Assembly (NCBI GenBank): GCA_009692845.1 | Contig: SHYK01000001.1 | Span: 62,001 to 126,000, forward strand | From: Chloroflexota bacterium | GTDB lineage: Bacteria > Chloroflexota > UBA6077 > SHYK01 | DNA: 64,000 nucleotides | Reading direction: 5' to 3' | Part shown: positions 47,617-58,143 of the stretch, in pieces | How positions within the stretch are numbered: position 1 is the first letter of the stretch | How the letters are laid out: each line of letters opens with the position of its first letter | Notes under the pieces: model-generated | Databases searched by the model: none | What the model was told of the DNA's origin: nothing | What the model saw: the letters and a program-made list of their open reading frames with translations, nothing else | Made by a program: the position numbers and the translations under genes

Positions 47617-48948
47617 ATGGATACTGGCTTACGCCTGTTGGTCGTCTTCGTGCTGGTGGCGGTCAACGGATTTTTTGTTGCCGCCGAATTCGCACTTGTG
47701 ACGGCGCGCAAGACTCGCATTGAAGCGCTCGCCGCCGAAGGAAACCGGGCTGCCTCGGCGGTCCGACGCGCGCTTGATGAGCCTGGACGGTTTATCTCCG
47801 CGTCTCAGCTTGGTATCACGATGGCTGCCCTTGCGCTTGGCTGGGTGGGCGAGTCATCCATTGCAGAAGCCATCGAGGAACCGCTCCAGATCCTCGCTCC
47901 GGCTGGCTTCGCCAACATCGGGTCGCATGCAATCGCGGTCCCGATCGCATTCATTCTGATTACCTTCTTGGATGTGACCCTGGGGGAACTGGTACCCAAG
48001 ATGGCTGCGCTCCAGCGAGCCGAACCGGTTGCGATGTTCTGTATTCGTCCTATCAATATTTTGGGAACGGTGTTCCACCCTTTTATTTCGCTGCTTTATT
48101 CTTTCAGTGCCCTGGTGCTCCGTCTCATAGGCATGCAGTGGCAGGCTGAACACCACCAGGCGTATTCGGTTGAGGATCTGAAGGCCATCATTCGCTCGAC
48201 CCGCGGTGACATTGGATCGGGGGACGACCCGGAGAGCATCGCGGAACGGGCACTCGATTTTTCGGCGCTGCTCGCTCGCCATGTGATGGTTCCGCGCACC
48301 GAGATGGTGGCGGTGACCTCCGGGGTAAGTCTGGGGCATCTGGGGGAGCTCATGCGGAATCACGAGCATTCCCGTTACCCGGTCTTCGAAGGAAGCCCGG
48401 ACAATATCATTGGCGTGGTTTCGGCGAAGCACCTCGTTGCTATGCTGGCCAACCCGAGATCCGACGAGGCGGTCTTCGACGTACGCTCCTATATGACCCA
48501 TCCGCTCTTTGTCCCTGAGAGCATGTCTGCCCAGCGACTCCTGGCTGAGCTCAAACTGCAACGCAGCCATCTGGCGATTGTGGTCGATGAATATGGAGCG
48601 ACGGCCGGCATCGTCGCGCTGCGTGATTTACTGGACCGGATCGCAGGGGAGGTTCGGGATGAAACTGAGGTGGCCCCACCGGAAGTGCAATGGCTTCCCG
48701 ATGGCTCCGCCATTGTGGATGGCCTGGCCCTGCTCTCCGACGTGCAGGACGAGTTTCATATCAAGCTCAGCGACGGAGACTACGATACTCTGGGTGGATT
48801 TGTGTTTGGTCGGCTCGGACGGCGACCCGCAGTGGGCGATTCGGTCGACGTAGGGAGCCACCGATTCACGATCGAACAGGTGGACGGGCTTCGAGTAGCC
48901 CGGGTTCGGGTGAAGCTCTCTCACGATGGTTCGGCTCCGAGTGGTTGA
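47617..48948 (+). CDS. Hemolysin C/CorC-like CNNM + CBS + CorC_HlyC domain protein
   Basis: NGFFVAAEFALVTARKTRIEALAAEG...LGITMAALALGWVGE...VMVPRTEMVAV...HLAIVVDEYGATAGIVALRDLLDRIAGEVRDE. Confidence 0.93.
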   Translation: MDTGLRLLVVFVLVAVNGFFVAAEFALVTARKTRIEALAAEGNRAASAVRRALDEPGRFISASQLGITMAALALGWVGESSIAEAIEEPLQILAPAGFANIGSHAIAVPIAFILITFLDVTLGELVPKMAALQRAEPVAMFCIRPINILGTVFHPFISLLYSFSALVLRLIGMQWQAEHHQAYSVEDLKAIIRSTRGDIGSGDDPESIAERALDFSALLARHVMVPRTEMVAVTSGVSLGHLGELMRNHEHSRYPVFEGSPDNIIGVVSAKHLVAMLANPRSDEAVFDVRSYMTHPLFVPESMSAQRLLAELKLQRSHLAIVVDEYGATAGIVALRDLLDRIAGEVRDETEVAPPEVQWLPDGSAIVDGLALLSDVQDEFHIKLSDGDYDTLGGFVFGRLGRRPAVGDSVDVGSHRFTIEQVDGLRVARVRVKLSHDGSAPSG

Positions 48949-49059
48949 GTCGATGCAAACGGAAGCTAAACGGAAAGGGCGCGTGGCGGTGAGGCCAGTA
49001 AATTGCTATGATCGGCCGATATTCAGGCTGCCTGGGAAGCTCCGAAAGGGGAAGCTGGG

Positions 49060-50037
49060 ATGAATCTCCGTCACCTCGAGGTGTTCTGCACAGTTGTGCA
49101 ATGCGAGAGCTTCAGCGGCGCCGCCGAGCAGCTCTATATGACTCAGCCGGCCGTGAGCATGCAGGTGCAGGCGGTGGAGCGTCATTTCGGGGTCCAGCTC
49201 CTGGAGCGACGCAGCCGGCGGGTGATTTTGACTCTGGCCGGCGAATCGGCGCATCGGTGGGCGCGAGAGGTCCTCGCGTCGGAAGCCGACACCCGCAAGC
49301 ACGTCGATGAGCTTATTCGTGCAGAAACCGGGCGCATTGTCCTGGGCACCACCATGGCTCTGGGGAGTCACGTGCTGCCCCAGATCATCCATCGGTTCAA
49401 GCGCGACCATCCCGGTGCCGAAATCGTTGTTCGCCTAGCCGATCGACAGGAAGTGGGCGAAGAAGCCCTGGCTGGAACCATCGATGTCGGGGTCCATCTC
49501 GCGGTTGAAGTGCCCGCTGGGCTGGATGTGGAAATCGTCGGGAAGGAGCGGCTGGTATTTGTCTGCGCTCCCTCCCACCCGCTGGCCCATCGGGCGCGGG
49601 TCACGATCTCCGAGCTGGCAGCCGAGGCTTTCGTCCTCCCTCCCAAGGGATTCGGATTCCGCAAGGTCACGGACATGGCCATGGCCGAGCATGGTCTGGG
49701 CGACGTCCGGGTGCTCATGGAAGTGGGAGTCGGGGAGAGCATCAAGAGCGCGGTAGAAGAGGGAGTTGGCGTGGGACTCCTGATGCATAGCATGGTAGCA
49801 ATGGAGCTCGAGCGAGGCTACCTCTGCGAGATCGAGTCTCCGAATGGACCCCCAATGGTCGATCTCGTCTTGGTGCGGCGGCCCCGCCGCGAGATATCGC
49901 CGATGCTCGAAGCCTTTATCGCGGTGCTTCGAGAAGGACTGCGCGAGCACAGCGAGCGCACCCAGAACCGTCAGAGTGAATTGGCAGCTTCGCGGGTTCC
50001 GGAACCGGTCGCGGCTCAGGGGAGCCGCCCGGTCTAG
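49060..50037 (+). CDS. LysR family transcriptional regulator
   Basis: MNLRHLEVFCTVVQCESFSGAAEQLYMTQPAVSMQVQAVERHFGVQLLERRSRRVILT. Confidence 0.95.
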   Translation: MNLRHLEVFCTVVQCESFSGAAEQLYMTQPAVSMQVQAVERHFGVQLLERRSRRVILTLAGESAHRWAREVLASEADTRKHVDELIRAETGRIVLGTTMALGSHVLPQIIHRFKRDHPGAEIVVRLADRQEVGEEALAGTIDVGVHLAVEVPAGLDVEIVGKERLVFVCAPSHPLAHRARVTISELAAEAFVLPPKGFGFRKVTDMAMAEHGLGDVRVLMEVGVGESIKSAVEEGVGVGLLMHSMVAMELERGYLCEIESPNGPPMVDLVLVRRPRREISPMLEAFIAVLREGLREHSERTQNRQSELAASRVPEPVAAQGSRPV

Positions 50038-50101
50038 GCACGGCTCGTCTCTGTGCCGCGTTTCCGAGTTTGGGCCGCTGGCTGTCCCCAATGGATCTCG
50101 T

Positions 50102-50869
50102 TTGGCTAGTCAGAGCGGCTCCGACATCTGGAATGTCCCAGCGGGTTGGACGCTGTATTTTGAGCCGGCGACCGGCAGCACCAACGACGATGCCAAAGCA
50201 GCCGCGACACAGGGTGTCCCCCACCGGACCGTGTTTCTCGCCGACGTCCAAACCGCTGGGCGAGGCCGAAACGGGCGCAGTTGGGTCGCGCCCGCCGGTT
50301 CGAGCTTGCTCTTCTCCCTGGTGCTCAGGGTCGATCTGCCGATACCTGATCTGGCGGCCCTGCCTGCAGTCAGCGCGGCGGATTGGCTCCGCGAAGCGAC
50401 CGGCCTAGATGTCCAGGTGAAATGGCCGAACGATCTCATGGTTGGCTCACGAAAGCTCGGTGGAATCCTGACCGAGACGATCACGGAGGCCCGGCCGGCG
50501 CCCGTTGTGGTCGGGATCGGAATCAACGTGAATGTGGACTTGAGCGCTGGTTGGCTGCCCCCGACGGCAACGTCGCTCATGGCAGAGATGGGCCGACCGT
50601 TTGATCGTCCATCCCTCCTTCTGGGCATCCTGCGAGGGATCGATGGATATCTAGGGGCGCCACCCGACTCGCGCTCGGCGAGCCTCGTTGCCCGCTGGAA
50701 CGAGCTGTTGTGGCGTCGAAATCAGGTAGTCAAGCTCGCCCTGACGGGAGAAGAGCTCGAAGGAATAGTGGAGGGGCTTTCCAGTGCCGGATCTCTCTTG
50801 CTGCGAACCGCCGATGGGGGCTTGCGAGAGTTGGCCACCGGTGAGCTTTGGATCGACGCGCTCCCTTAG
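50102..50869 (+). CDS. birA: Biotin--[acetyl-CoA-carboxylase] ligase (probable TTG start)
   Basis: YFEPATGSTNDDAKAAATQG...QTAGRGRNGRSWVAPAGSSLLFSLVLR...VKWPNDLMVGSRKLGGILTET...VVGIGINVN. Confidence 0.93.
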   Translation: MASQSGSDIWNVPAGWTLYFEPATGSTNDDAKAAATQGVPHRTVFLADVQTAGRGRNGRSWVAPAGSSLLFSLVLRVDLPIPDLAALPAVSAADWLREATGLDVQVKWPNDLMVGSRKLGGILTETITEARPAPVVVGIGINVNVDLSAGWLPPTATSLMAEMGRPFDRPSLLLGILRGIDGYLGAPPDSRSASLVARWNELLWRRNQVVKLALTGEELEGIVEGLSSAGSLLLRTADGGLRELATGELWIDALP

Positions 50870-52245
50870 GGAGATCGCTCTTCCTCGGTCTGGAGAATGG
50901 TACGGAGCTCGTGAAGTGCCTGGGCCATGTCCTTCGGGTCCGCGAGATCAGCGTTGGGGTCGGCGTATCGGGCCACTGAGTAGGCGTCAGTAATCATCGA
51001 GACCGGGGCAGTAGCGCCCGGTAAGTGCCGGACAACGGCGCGGCGATACTCTTCCGGTGTTTCAGAAATCGCACGCGGGATGCTCGCCCGGGCCATCATG
51101 CCCTGAAAGGTCCGATAGTGGCGACGGATTTCGGCGGTTCGCCCGATCAAACGGTCGGAGAGCGATCCAAGGATAGGGATCCGCCCCAGCGCGTCGAAGA
51201 GCCCGTCCAGGTGGCCCGTTTGGCGAGTCTCCCGGACGTCGCTTCCTTTCCGGATTTCCGGGGCCTGGGCCAGCCGCGCATAGACCGACGCCGCCCACCA
51301 AGCGAGGAGGCCAACCACCACCAAGACCGTGAATAGGGTCATGATCTCGGGAGGGCCGTAGGGGCCTTCGGCATTGAATTCGGGGCGGGCCGCCTCAGCT
51401 TCCTGCTGGGCGCGCTGAGCGGCTTGGGGATCTGCACCGTACAGATACCGCAACCACAGTAAGAAGTAGGTTAGGTACATGGCGGCGTAGCCCACCCCGA
51501 GCAGAACCCCGTTGGTGATAGGGGATGCGAAGTTGCCGATTACGGCAAAGGCCTGACCAATGTTCAGCTGTATCCCAGAGGACAGGATCCCGGTGAGGAT
51601 CCCGGTGAGGATCCCAGCGCCGATCAAAATGACCGTTGCCGCGCCGGCCGCTAAGCCCGACCATTGGAGCTTTGAGAGCTCATGAGATTCCGCTTCAGCG
51701 GACTGGACCAGGAGCAGTGCCAGCAGAGCCGCGCAGAAGGAGGCCGCCACGATCTCGATCCCGGACTCGCGCACGCGCAGTGTCAGCGGCAAGACCAGCA
51801 GGATGTTGGCCAGGGCGAACGTCGTGATAACGATATGGCTCACCACCTGACGACGGTCGACGTGGGCAGCTAGGCCCAGTCCCCGAGCCCAGAGGTATCC
51901 GACCAGGATACCGATGACCACAGCGCTGCCTCGATAGTCCGGATCGGGGTGGCCCAGTATGAGCTGGAGTGGAACGAGGAGCCCCGCATGCACGGTGGCT
52001 GCGGTGAAGGCGAGCAGGAAACCTCCCGCTACCAGGATCCCCAGTCGCCTCGTGGCCCTGACCCTCGAGACGGTTAAAACCCGCGCGAGTAGCCAGCCCG
52101 TAAATGGAATCGCAATCAATAAGGGCAGAACGGGTGGGGATTGGCCATCGAACTCGGACAGGGCCGCGCCCAGGAGCCAGGCCCAGAGTCCTTCGAGCAG
52201 GCTGGCCGTAAGCACGACAGCGATTAACGAAAGCGTGCGCGCCAT
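50866..52245 (-). CDS. Membrane protein with C-terminal DUF4129-like region
   Basis: Multi-TM then RRHYRTFQGMMARASIPRAISETPEEYRRAVVRHLPG; partner of DUF58/MoxR. Confidence 0.75.
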   Translation of the reverse strand: MARTLSLIAVVLTASLLEGLWAWLLGAALSEFDGQSPPVLPLLIAIPFTGWLLARVLTVSRVRATRRLGILVAGGFLLAFTAATVHAGLLVPLQLILGHPDPDYRGSAVVIGILVGYLWARGLGLAAHVDRRQVVSHIVITTFALANILLVLPLTLRVRESGIEIVAASFCAALLALLLVQSAEAESHELSKLQWSGLAAGAATVILIGAGILTGILTGILSSGIQLNIGQAFAVIGNFASPITNGVLLGVGYAAMYLTYFLLWLRYLYGADPQAAQRAQQEAEAARPEFNAEGPYGPPEIMTLFTVLVVVGLLAWWAASVYARLAQAPEIRKGSDVRETRQTGHLDGLFDALGRIPILGSLSDRLIGRTAEIRRHYRTFQGMMARASIPRAISETPEEYRRAVVRHLPGATAPVSMITDAYSVARYADPNADLADPKDMAQALHELRTILQTEEERSP

Positions 52246-52249
52246 GGAA

Positions 52250-53470
52250 TCAGTCGACGGAGCTATTTGCCAGGGCGGCCTGAGGAGTCTCGAAATCTAC
52301 CGCCGGCAAGATGATCAAAGGCACGCCTCTGGCGACATTGGCCGGCGGCTCTTTCCCAAGGAAGAATACCGCAACCGCATGTCCACGCTCGATCAGTGCT
52401 TCAATCTCGTCGAGGCTTTCAGGGTCCAGGAAAGCGGCCACCACGATCAAGCTCGCGCCGTATGGGAAGTTCGCGGCGACTCGGCGCAGAAAGGGCCCGA
52501 AAGCCAAGGTGGGGAGGGCGGTGAGCCTGGCCAGCACTGCCAGCGCCTCGGCTGCTTGAGCCGGGCGCCGGCTGGGCGGAAGATACGCCTGAAACTGCTC
52601 GATTCCGGCCCCCCCGGCGTTAGCGGCCAGGCCCACTGCCCACTGGCGATTCAACAAATCCCGTACCAGAGCGGCCGCCACGCCGATCGACGCTTCGAGT
52701 TTGTCTTCGTCATAGCCCTGCCAGGCGTGCTCCAGAGTCTGCACGTTGAGGGCCACGACGACATTGGTTAGGGTGGTTGGGGTGAATACCCGGGTCTGAA
52801 GCTGTTGCCTGCGTGCGGTCGCTTTCCAATCCACCCAGTGACGGGGATCGCCGGGGCGGTAGTCTCGAATCCCCGCAAACCAGGAGGGGTCCTGCAGAAC
52901 CGGAGGTGCGGCTTTGATCGGGCCAAACGGGAACCGGGAGCGGAGGGCGCTCCAATCCAAAGAGGCGATCCGTGGGTAAACGATGAGAGACCGGGTTTCG
53001 GGGACTCTCAGGTGAACCGGGAAGATGCCGAGTGGATCGCCGGTCTCGAGGTCGGTCGGACCGACCAGGTACTCGCCGCGTTCACTACAGCTAAATCGCT
53101 CTCGGAGGACCAAGCGCTCGTGCCATCCAAGCGAGAGCGTGCGGCGCTGAACCCACGCCGAGCCGTGCGGCTTGACGTCCTGTCGAACGGCGACTAGCGC
53201 GGCGGGAAAACGATCCTCCACCTCCGCCCAGGGAAGCGGCCAGCGCTTCTGGTTCGTGATCTCCACCACATAATCGGTTTCTTCGCCGGGAAAGATGCGC
53301 GGAGGATCAAACGAGCGGTGATACGAGAGCAACTGAGTGGAGCGACGCGACCACAAAGCGGAGATTAGCGTCGCGGCCCCCAGTAGCGAGCAAAACAGGA
53401 TGAGCGCGGGCTGCACCCGGATGACGCCGACCAGAAGCAGAATCGCAAGTAGGGCGAAGACCGCAGGCAT
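52250..53470 (-). CDS. DUF58 domain-containing protein (probable start at internal ATG 53470)
   Basis: PAVFALLAILLLVGVIRVQPALILF... WFAGIRDYRPGDPRHWVDWKATARRQQLQTRVF. Confidence 0.9.
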   Translation of the reverse strand: MPAVFALLAILLLVGVIRVQPALILFCSLLGAATLISALWSRRSTQLLSYHRSFDPPRIFPGEETDYVVEITNQKRWPLPWAEVEDRFPAALVAVRQDVKPHGSAWVQRRTLSLGWHERLVLRERFSCSERGEYLVGPTDLETGDPLGIFPVHLRVPETRSLIVYPRIASLDWSALRSRFPFGPIKAAPPVLQDPSWFAGIRDYRPGDPRHWVDWKATARRQQLQTRVFTPTTLTNVVVALNVQTLEHAWQGYDEDKLEASIGVAAALVRDLLNRQWAVGLAANAGGAGIEQFQAYLPPSRRPAQAAEALAVLARLTALPTLAFGPFLRRVAANFPYGASLIVVAAFLDPESLDEIEALIERGHAVAVFFLGKEPPANVARGVPLIILPAVDFETPQAALANSSVD

Positions 53471-53546
53471 GGCTGCGGCTAACCCGCCCCCGGTGAGGGG
53501 GAGGGAGAAGTTGAAGGTGTGCGGAGGTCCCGTCGTCGCATTTTGT

Positions 53547-54518
53547 TCAGGCGACGGGGGACGCGTGGGGAAGCGGCTCGACTGGCGCGGGCGTTTCTTC
53601 GACGATGGAATCCAGCACGTGCTGAACGTCCGAGCCTCGGAGCCGCCCTTGATGACGAAGAATGAGCCGGTGGGCGAACACGGGACCAACCAAGGACTTA
53701 GCGTCGTCTGGGATCACATAATTGCGACCGCGGAGGGCCGCTCGGGCCTGGGATGCGCGGAAGAGTGCGAGACTGGCGCGCGGACTGGCACCCAGCTCAA
53801 TTGCTTCGTGAAGGCGCGTCGCCCGAGCCAGAGTGACGATATATTCCGCGATTGAGTCGTCCACGTAGACCTGACGGGCGTCCTGGACCAGAGCCATGAT
53901 CTCCGCGGACGAGGCAACGGATTGGACGTCCTCCAGGGGAGTTGCGGTCTCGAACCGCCGCAGGATCGCGATCTCCTCGGTGTCTGTCGGGTATCCGATG
54001 CTGAGGCGCAGCAGGAAGCGGTCGAGCTGGGCCTCAGGAAGGGGGAAAGTTCCTTCGAGCTCGATAGGATTCTGGGTGGCCAGCACGACGAAGGGGCGGG
54101 GCAGCGAAGTGGTCTGGCCTTCGACGGTCACCTGCCGCTCTTCCATCGCTTCAAGCAAGGCGGACTGGGTCCGCGGGGTTGCCCGGTTGATCTCGTCGGC
54201 CAGGATGACGTTGGCGTGGATAGGCCCGGCCCGGAATTCAAAATCGCCGCTCTTCTGATTGAAAAAAAAGATCCCAGTCACGTCGCTCGGCAACAGATCG
54301 GGCGTGAACTGGATTCGGCTGAAGCTGCTGGATAGGCAGCGAGCCAAGCTCTTGGCCATCGTGGTCTTACCGATCCCGGGCACATCCTCAAGCAGAACGT
54401 GCCCTTCGCAGAGCAGAGCCACCGCCAGGAACTCGACGACCTCGGACTTGCCCACAATCACCCGGCCAACTTCCGCGGACAGGGCTTGGCCAAAAGTGCG
54501 TATCCGGGTGGGGTCCAT
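53547..54518 (-). CDS. MoxR family AAA ATPase
   Basis: VGKSEVVEFLAVALLCEGHVLLEDVPGIGKTTMAKSLARCL...FQFTPDLLPSDVTG-like...ADEINRATPRTQSALLEAMEERQVTVEG. Confidence 0.95.
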   Translation of the reverse strand: MDPTRIRTFGQALSAEVGRVIVGKSEVVEFLAVALLCEGHVLLEDVPGIGKTTMAKSLARCLSSSFSRIQFTPDLLPSDVTGIFFFNQKSGDFEFRAGPIHANVILADEINRATPRTQSALLEAMEERQVTVEGQTTSLPRPFVVLATQNPIELEGTFPLPEAQLDRFLLRLSIGYPTDTEEIAILRRFETATPLEDVQSVASSAEIMALVQDARQVYVDDSIAEYIVTLARATRLHEAIELGASPRASLALFRASQARAALRGRNYVIPDDAKSLVGPVFAHRLILRHQGRLRGSDVQHVLDSIVEETPAPVEPLPHASPVA

Positions 54519-54598
54519 CTAAGACCTAGCCATGCAACAATCAGCAGAAAGGCTGACCCGTTGGGAAGGCAAGCTTCTCACCTTGCGGTCCGCCAAGA

Positions 54599-55261
54599 CT
54601 AGTTTCGACGCGCCGGGTCGAGGAGCTGGAATCCTCCTGCCCCGATGAGCGGTACGAAACGGACCGGTCCCAGGTCGCGGGTGGTAAAGCGCGTCTCGGA
54701 TCGCTCGACGACGACGAGCTGCTGCTCTTTCAATGAGCCGATCGGCGCAACGAGTCGACCATGGTTCGTCAGCTGTCGAAGCACGGGCCGGGGTAACGTC
54801 GGTGAGTTGGCCGTGATGATGATGGCGTCGTAGGGAGCGAATTCTGGCCAGCCGAGGCTGCCGTCTCCCTGGATGACCGTGACGTTGGGGGCGAGCTCCT
54901 TTAGGCGTGGGGCGGCGGCTTTGGCCAGTGACGCAAGGATCTCGATGGTCACGACGTCGCCGGCCATTTCGGCCGCCACTGCCGCCCCGTATCCCGACCC
55001 GGTACCTATTTCAAGCACGTGCTCGGTGCCGGCCAGGTGCAGCGCCTCGATCATGCAGGCGACTACATAGGGCTGAGAAATCGTCTGCTGGTCCCCGATC
55101 GGGAGGGCGATGTTGTCGCAAGCCCAGGGCCGTAGCCGCTCAGGGATGAAGGCCTCCCTCGGTACCCGTCGGATCGCTTCGAGGACGCGTTCGTCGCGGA
55201 CCCCCGCTTTTCGGAGCACAGCGACCAGCTGCTCGCGGGTCGCCAGACGGGGCAATGCCAA
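54599..55261 (-). CDS. pcm: Protein-L-isoaspartate(D-aspartate) O-methyltransferase
   Basis: VPREAFIPERLRPWACDNIALPIGDQQTISQPYVVACMIEALHLAGTEHVLEIGTGSGYGAAVAAEMAG. Confidence 0.95.
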   Translation of the reverse strand: MALPRLATREQLVAVLRKAGVRDERVLEAIRRVPREAFIPERLRPWACDNIALPIGDQQTISQPYVVACMIEALHLAGTEHVLEIGTGSGYGAAVAAEMAGDVVTIEILASLAKAAAPRLKELAPNVTVIQGDGSLGWPEFAPYDAIIITANSPTLPRPVLRQLTNHGRLVAPIGSLKEQQLVVVERSETRFTTRDLGPVRFVPLIGAGGFQLLDPARRN

Positions 55262-55297
55262 ATGCGGAGCTTCCTCTACTGATTTGTGTGCTGATTT

Positions 55298-55693
55298 GTG
55301 GCATTCTATCCGAGGAGGCTGACCAAGTTGTTCGGAACCGGATGGCTCGCGTTTTCGGTCACACTCGCGGCGACCGCCTGCGCGCTAGCAAGTGCGCCGG
55401 ATGGAGACCCTTCCGACCCGCCAATTCCGACCGGGGCGGAGTCGGCGCTTCAGGCGGCCCGTGACGATCTGCGCTTGCGCTTCCCGGATGGGGCGATCAT
55501 AGTCCGCTCAGTCGACCCGATGGAATGGCCGGATGCGAGTCTCGGGTGTCCCGCTCCAGGCCGACTTTATGCCCAGGTCGTGACCGTTGGCTATCGGATC
55601 GCTTTGACGACCGGCGACCATGAGTACGCCTATCATTCAGGGGGCTCTCGCGTGGTGCCTTGCGCATCCGATGAGGACGGATCGGGCGGATAA
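55298..55693 (+). CDS. Hypothetical secreted protein
   Basis: Signal peptide; MEWPDASLGCPAPGRLYAQVVTVGYRIALTTGDHEYAYHSGGSRVVPC. Confidence 0.65.
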   Translation: MAFYPRRLTKLFGTGWLAFSVTLAATACALASAPDGDPSDPPIPTGAESALQAARDDLRLRFPDGAIIVRSVDPMEWPDASLGCPAPGRLYAQVVTVGYRIALTTGDHEYAYHSGGSRVVPCASDEDGSGG

Positions 55694-55815
55694 GTCGACC
55701 CTTCTTCCCTCTTGCTCCCCCACCCTAGCCACACCGTCGAGGGGAGGAGCGGGATGCCCCTTCGGCTATACTTGCTCCGTAGCGGAAGAGTATTTCCGGT
55801 CGGAGGCTTTCCAAG

Positions 55816-56172
55816 GTGATTAATCTCACCGTGAGTGCGGTCAAGCAGTTCAAGCGGCTCGTCGTAGAGCAAGGGCGTCCCGAGTTGGCGCTTCGCGTCT
55901 TCGTGTCTCCGGGCGGCTGCTCGGGCATGAGCTACGGGATGGCTTTTGACGAGGCGCCCCAAGAGGGTGATCTGACCGTCGAGCAAGATGGCGTCAAGGT
56001 CTGGGTCGACGAAATGAGCGTTCTGTATCTCAAGGGCTCAGAGATTGACTTTGTCGACAAGCTGATGGGCGGCGGATTCACGATCAATAACCCGAACGCG
56101 GCTCGAAGCTGTGCCTGTGGGCACTCATTCGACACGGGCGGCGATGGCGAAAGCGCGCGTCCCTGTAGCTAA
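55816..56172 (+). CDS. Iron-sulfur cluster assembly accessory protein (HesB/IscA/ErpA family)
   Basis: LTVSAVKQFKRLVVEQG...LRVFVSPGGCSGMSYGMAFDE...FVDKLMGGGFTINNPNAARSCACGHSF. Confidence 0.94.
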   Translation: MINLTVSAVKQFKRLVVEQGRPELALRVFVSPGGCSGMSYGMAFDEAPQEGDLTVEQDGVKVWVDEMSVLYLKGSEIDFVDKLMGGGFTINNPNAARSCACGHSFDTGGDGESARPCS

Positions 56173-56379
56173 GTCCCGCGGATGACCGGGATTAGATTCG
56201 TTTCCTTCACTTGATCGGCGGGTGCCCGGTTTCAACTGAATAGACAAATTTCGGCGGTGGGGCACTAACCCAGGGTGCGCCGTTCGACAGGCCTTTTGTT
56301 AGAATTGGGCGTTTTTGATGCCCCGGATGCGCGCAAAGTCCAAATTTTAACGTTGAAAAACCGGCCAAGGGAGGTGACA

Positions 56380-58143
56380 GTGGCGGTCATAAACGACATG
56401 ACCTTCAAAATGGGCGGCGAGGCCGGCCAGGGAGCCGACAGTAGCGGTCACGGCTTCGCGAAAGCGTTGGCGAGGGCGGGACTGTACGTTTACGGGAATC
56501 AGGACTACATGTCCCGGATTCGCGGCGGACACAACTTCTTCCAGATCCGAGTGAATGAGCGTGATATCCAGGCCTCCACCCCTGGCATTCAAGTGCTCAT
56601 GCCGCTCGATCTGATGACGGTCACGGAACATCTCGACGAGATGGTTCCGGGCAGTGCAGTGATCATGGATGCCCCGATGAAGATCGACGACAGCAGGCTG
56701 ACCTCCCGCGGAATCAAGCCGATCCGAGTGCCACTCACCGAGATCGCTCAGCGCGAAGGCGGCAACAAGATAATGATGAATACCGCCTCCCTTGCGGTGG
56801 CGGCCGGGCTAGTCGACCTTCCTTTCGAGTTCATCGAGCAGGTCATTCTGGATAATTTTGGAAACCGGAAGGGCTCGGCAATCGCGCAGGCGAATATCGC
56901 GGTCGCCAAGGCGGCCTATGACGAAGGGGCCCGCGAGTTCGGACCGGACTTCGAATTCAAGCTCAAGCCCATTCCGAACACGCACCGGATGCTCATCAAT
57001 GGCAACCAGGCCATCGCCTTTGGCGCGGCAGCGGCGGGTTGCCGGTGGATCTCCATGTACCCCATGACTCCTGCCACGACGGTCACCGAGTGGCTGGCGG
57101 CCCATCACAAGAAGCTCGGAATCGTGGTCAAAGAGTGCGAGGATGAGATCACCGCGGTGCTCATGGCCATCGGAGCTGCCCACAGCGGAGTCCGGGCTAT
57201 GACAGCTACCTCGGGCGGCGGCCTCTCGTTAATGGTCGAAGCCATAGGACTGGCCGCGATCACGGAAACGCCCCTCGTGGTGGTGGACGCCATGCGAGGT
57301 GGACCCTCGACGGGCCTACCCACGCGAACCGAGCAATCGGATTTGCAGTTCGTCATAAACTTGTCGCAGGGCGAGTTCCCCCGGGTGGTTCTCACCCCCG
57401 GGACGGTCGAAGAGTGCTTCCAGGCGGGATGGCGCGCCTTCAACTTCGCAGAGAAATACCAAATCCCAGTCTTTATCCTGACTGACATGAACCAGTCCAA
57501 CGCGATCCGAGCCATTGACCAGGACCGGTTCGACATGGGAGCCGTGGAGATCAATCGGGGTGATTTGCTTACTGACGCGGATCTCGATGCGCTCACCGAG
57601 CCTTATCTGCGCCACAAGCTAACTGCGAACGGGATCTCCCCCCGAGCCATGCCCGGCCATCCCAATGGGGTGATGCTGACCACCAGTGACGAGCATTTCG
57701 AAAACGGCCAGGCGGTCGAGGAAGTCGAGATGCGGATCCTGCAGATGGACAAGCGGATGCGGAAGCTGGATGAAGCAGCTAAAGACATTCGCCCGCCGTT
57801 GCTGGAAGGGCCGGAAGACGCAGATCTCACCCTGGTTGGATGGGGTACGACCTATGGTCCTATCCATGAGGCCAGGCTCATCTTGAGCGCCGACGGACTA
57901 AAAGTGAACCACCTCCACTACCACGAAGTCTGGCCGTTTCCATCTGCCCGCACCGAGGAAGTGCTGGGTAACGCGCGCAGAGTCATCGACATCGAGAACA
58001 ACTACACCGGGCAGCTTGCCCTGGTCATTCGGATGATGACCGGAATCGATATACCGCACAAGATACTCAAGTACGATGGCCGTCCCTTTACGGGCGAGGA
58101 TCTTGCCGAAAAGGTGCGCGAAGGGGTGCTCATTAATGTCTGA
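56380..58143 (+). CDS. 2-oxoacid:acceptor (ferredoxin) oxidoreductase subunit alpha (gamma-alpha fusion)
   Basis: MTFKMGGEAGQGADSSGHGFAKALARAGLYVYGNQDYMSRIRGGHNFFQIRV...MYPMTPATTVTEWLAAH...GVRAMTATSGGGLSLMVEAIGLA; GTG at 56380 after GGAGGTGA. Confidence 0.92.
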   Translation: MAVINDMTFKMGGEAGQGADSSGHGFAKALARAGLYVYGNQDYMSRIRGGHNFFQIRVNERDIQASTPGIQVLMPLDLMTVTEHLDEMVPGSAVIMDAPMKIDDSRLTSRGIKPIRVPLTEIAQREGGNKIMMNTASLAVAAGLVDLPFEFIEQVILDNFGNRKGSAIAQANIAVAKAAYDEGAREFGPDFEFKLKPIPNTHRMLINGNQAIAFGAAAAGCRWISMYPMTPATTVTEWLAAHHKKLGIVVKECEDEITAVLMAIGAAHSGVRAMTATSGGGLSLMVEAIGLAAITETPLVVVDAMRGGPSTGLPTRTEQSDLQFVINLSQGEFPRVVLTPGTVEECFQAGWRAFNFAEKYQIPVFILTDMNQSNAIRAIDQDRFDMGAVEINRGDLLTDADLDALTEPYLRHKLTANGISPRAMPGHPNGVMLTTSDEHFENGQAVEEVEMRILQMDKRMRKLDEAAKDIRPPLLEGPEDADLTLVGWGTTYGPIHEARLILSADGLKVNHLHYHEVWPFPSARTEEVLGNARRVIDIENNYTGQLALVIRMMTGIDIPHKILKYDGRPFTGEDLAEKVREGVLINV

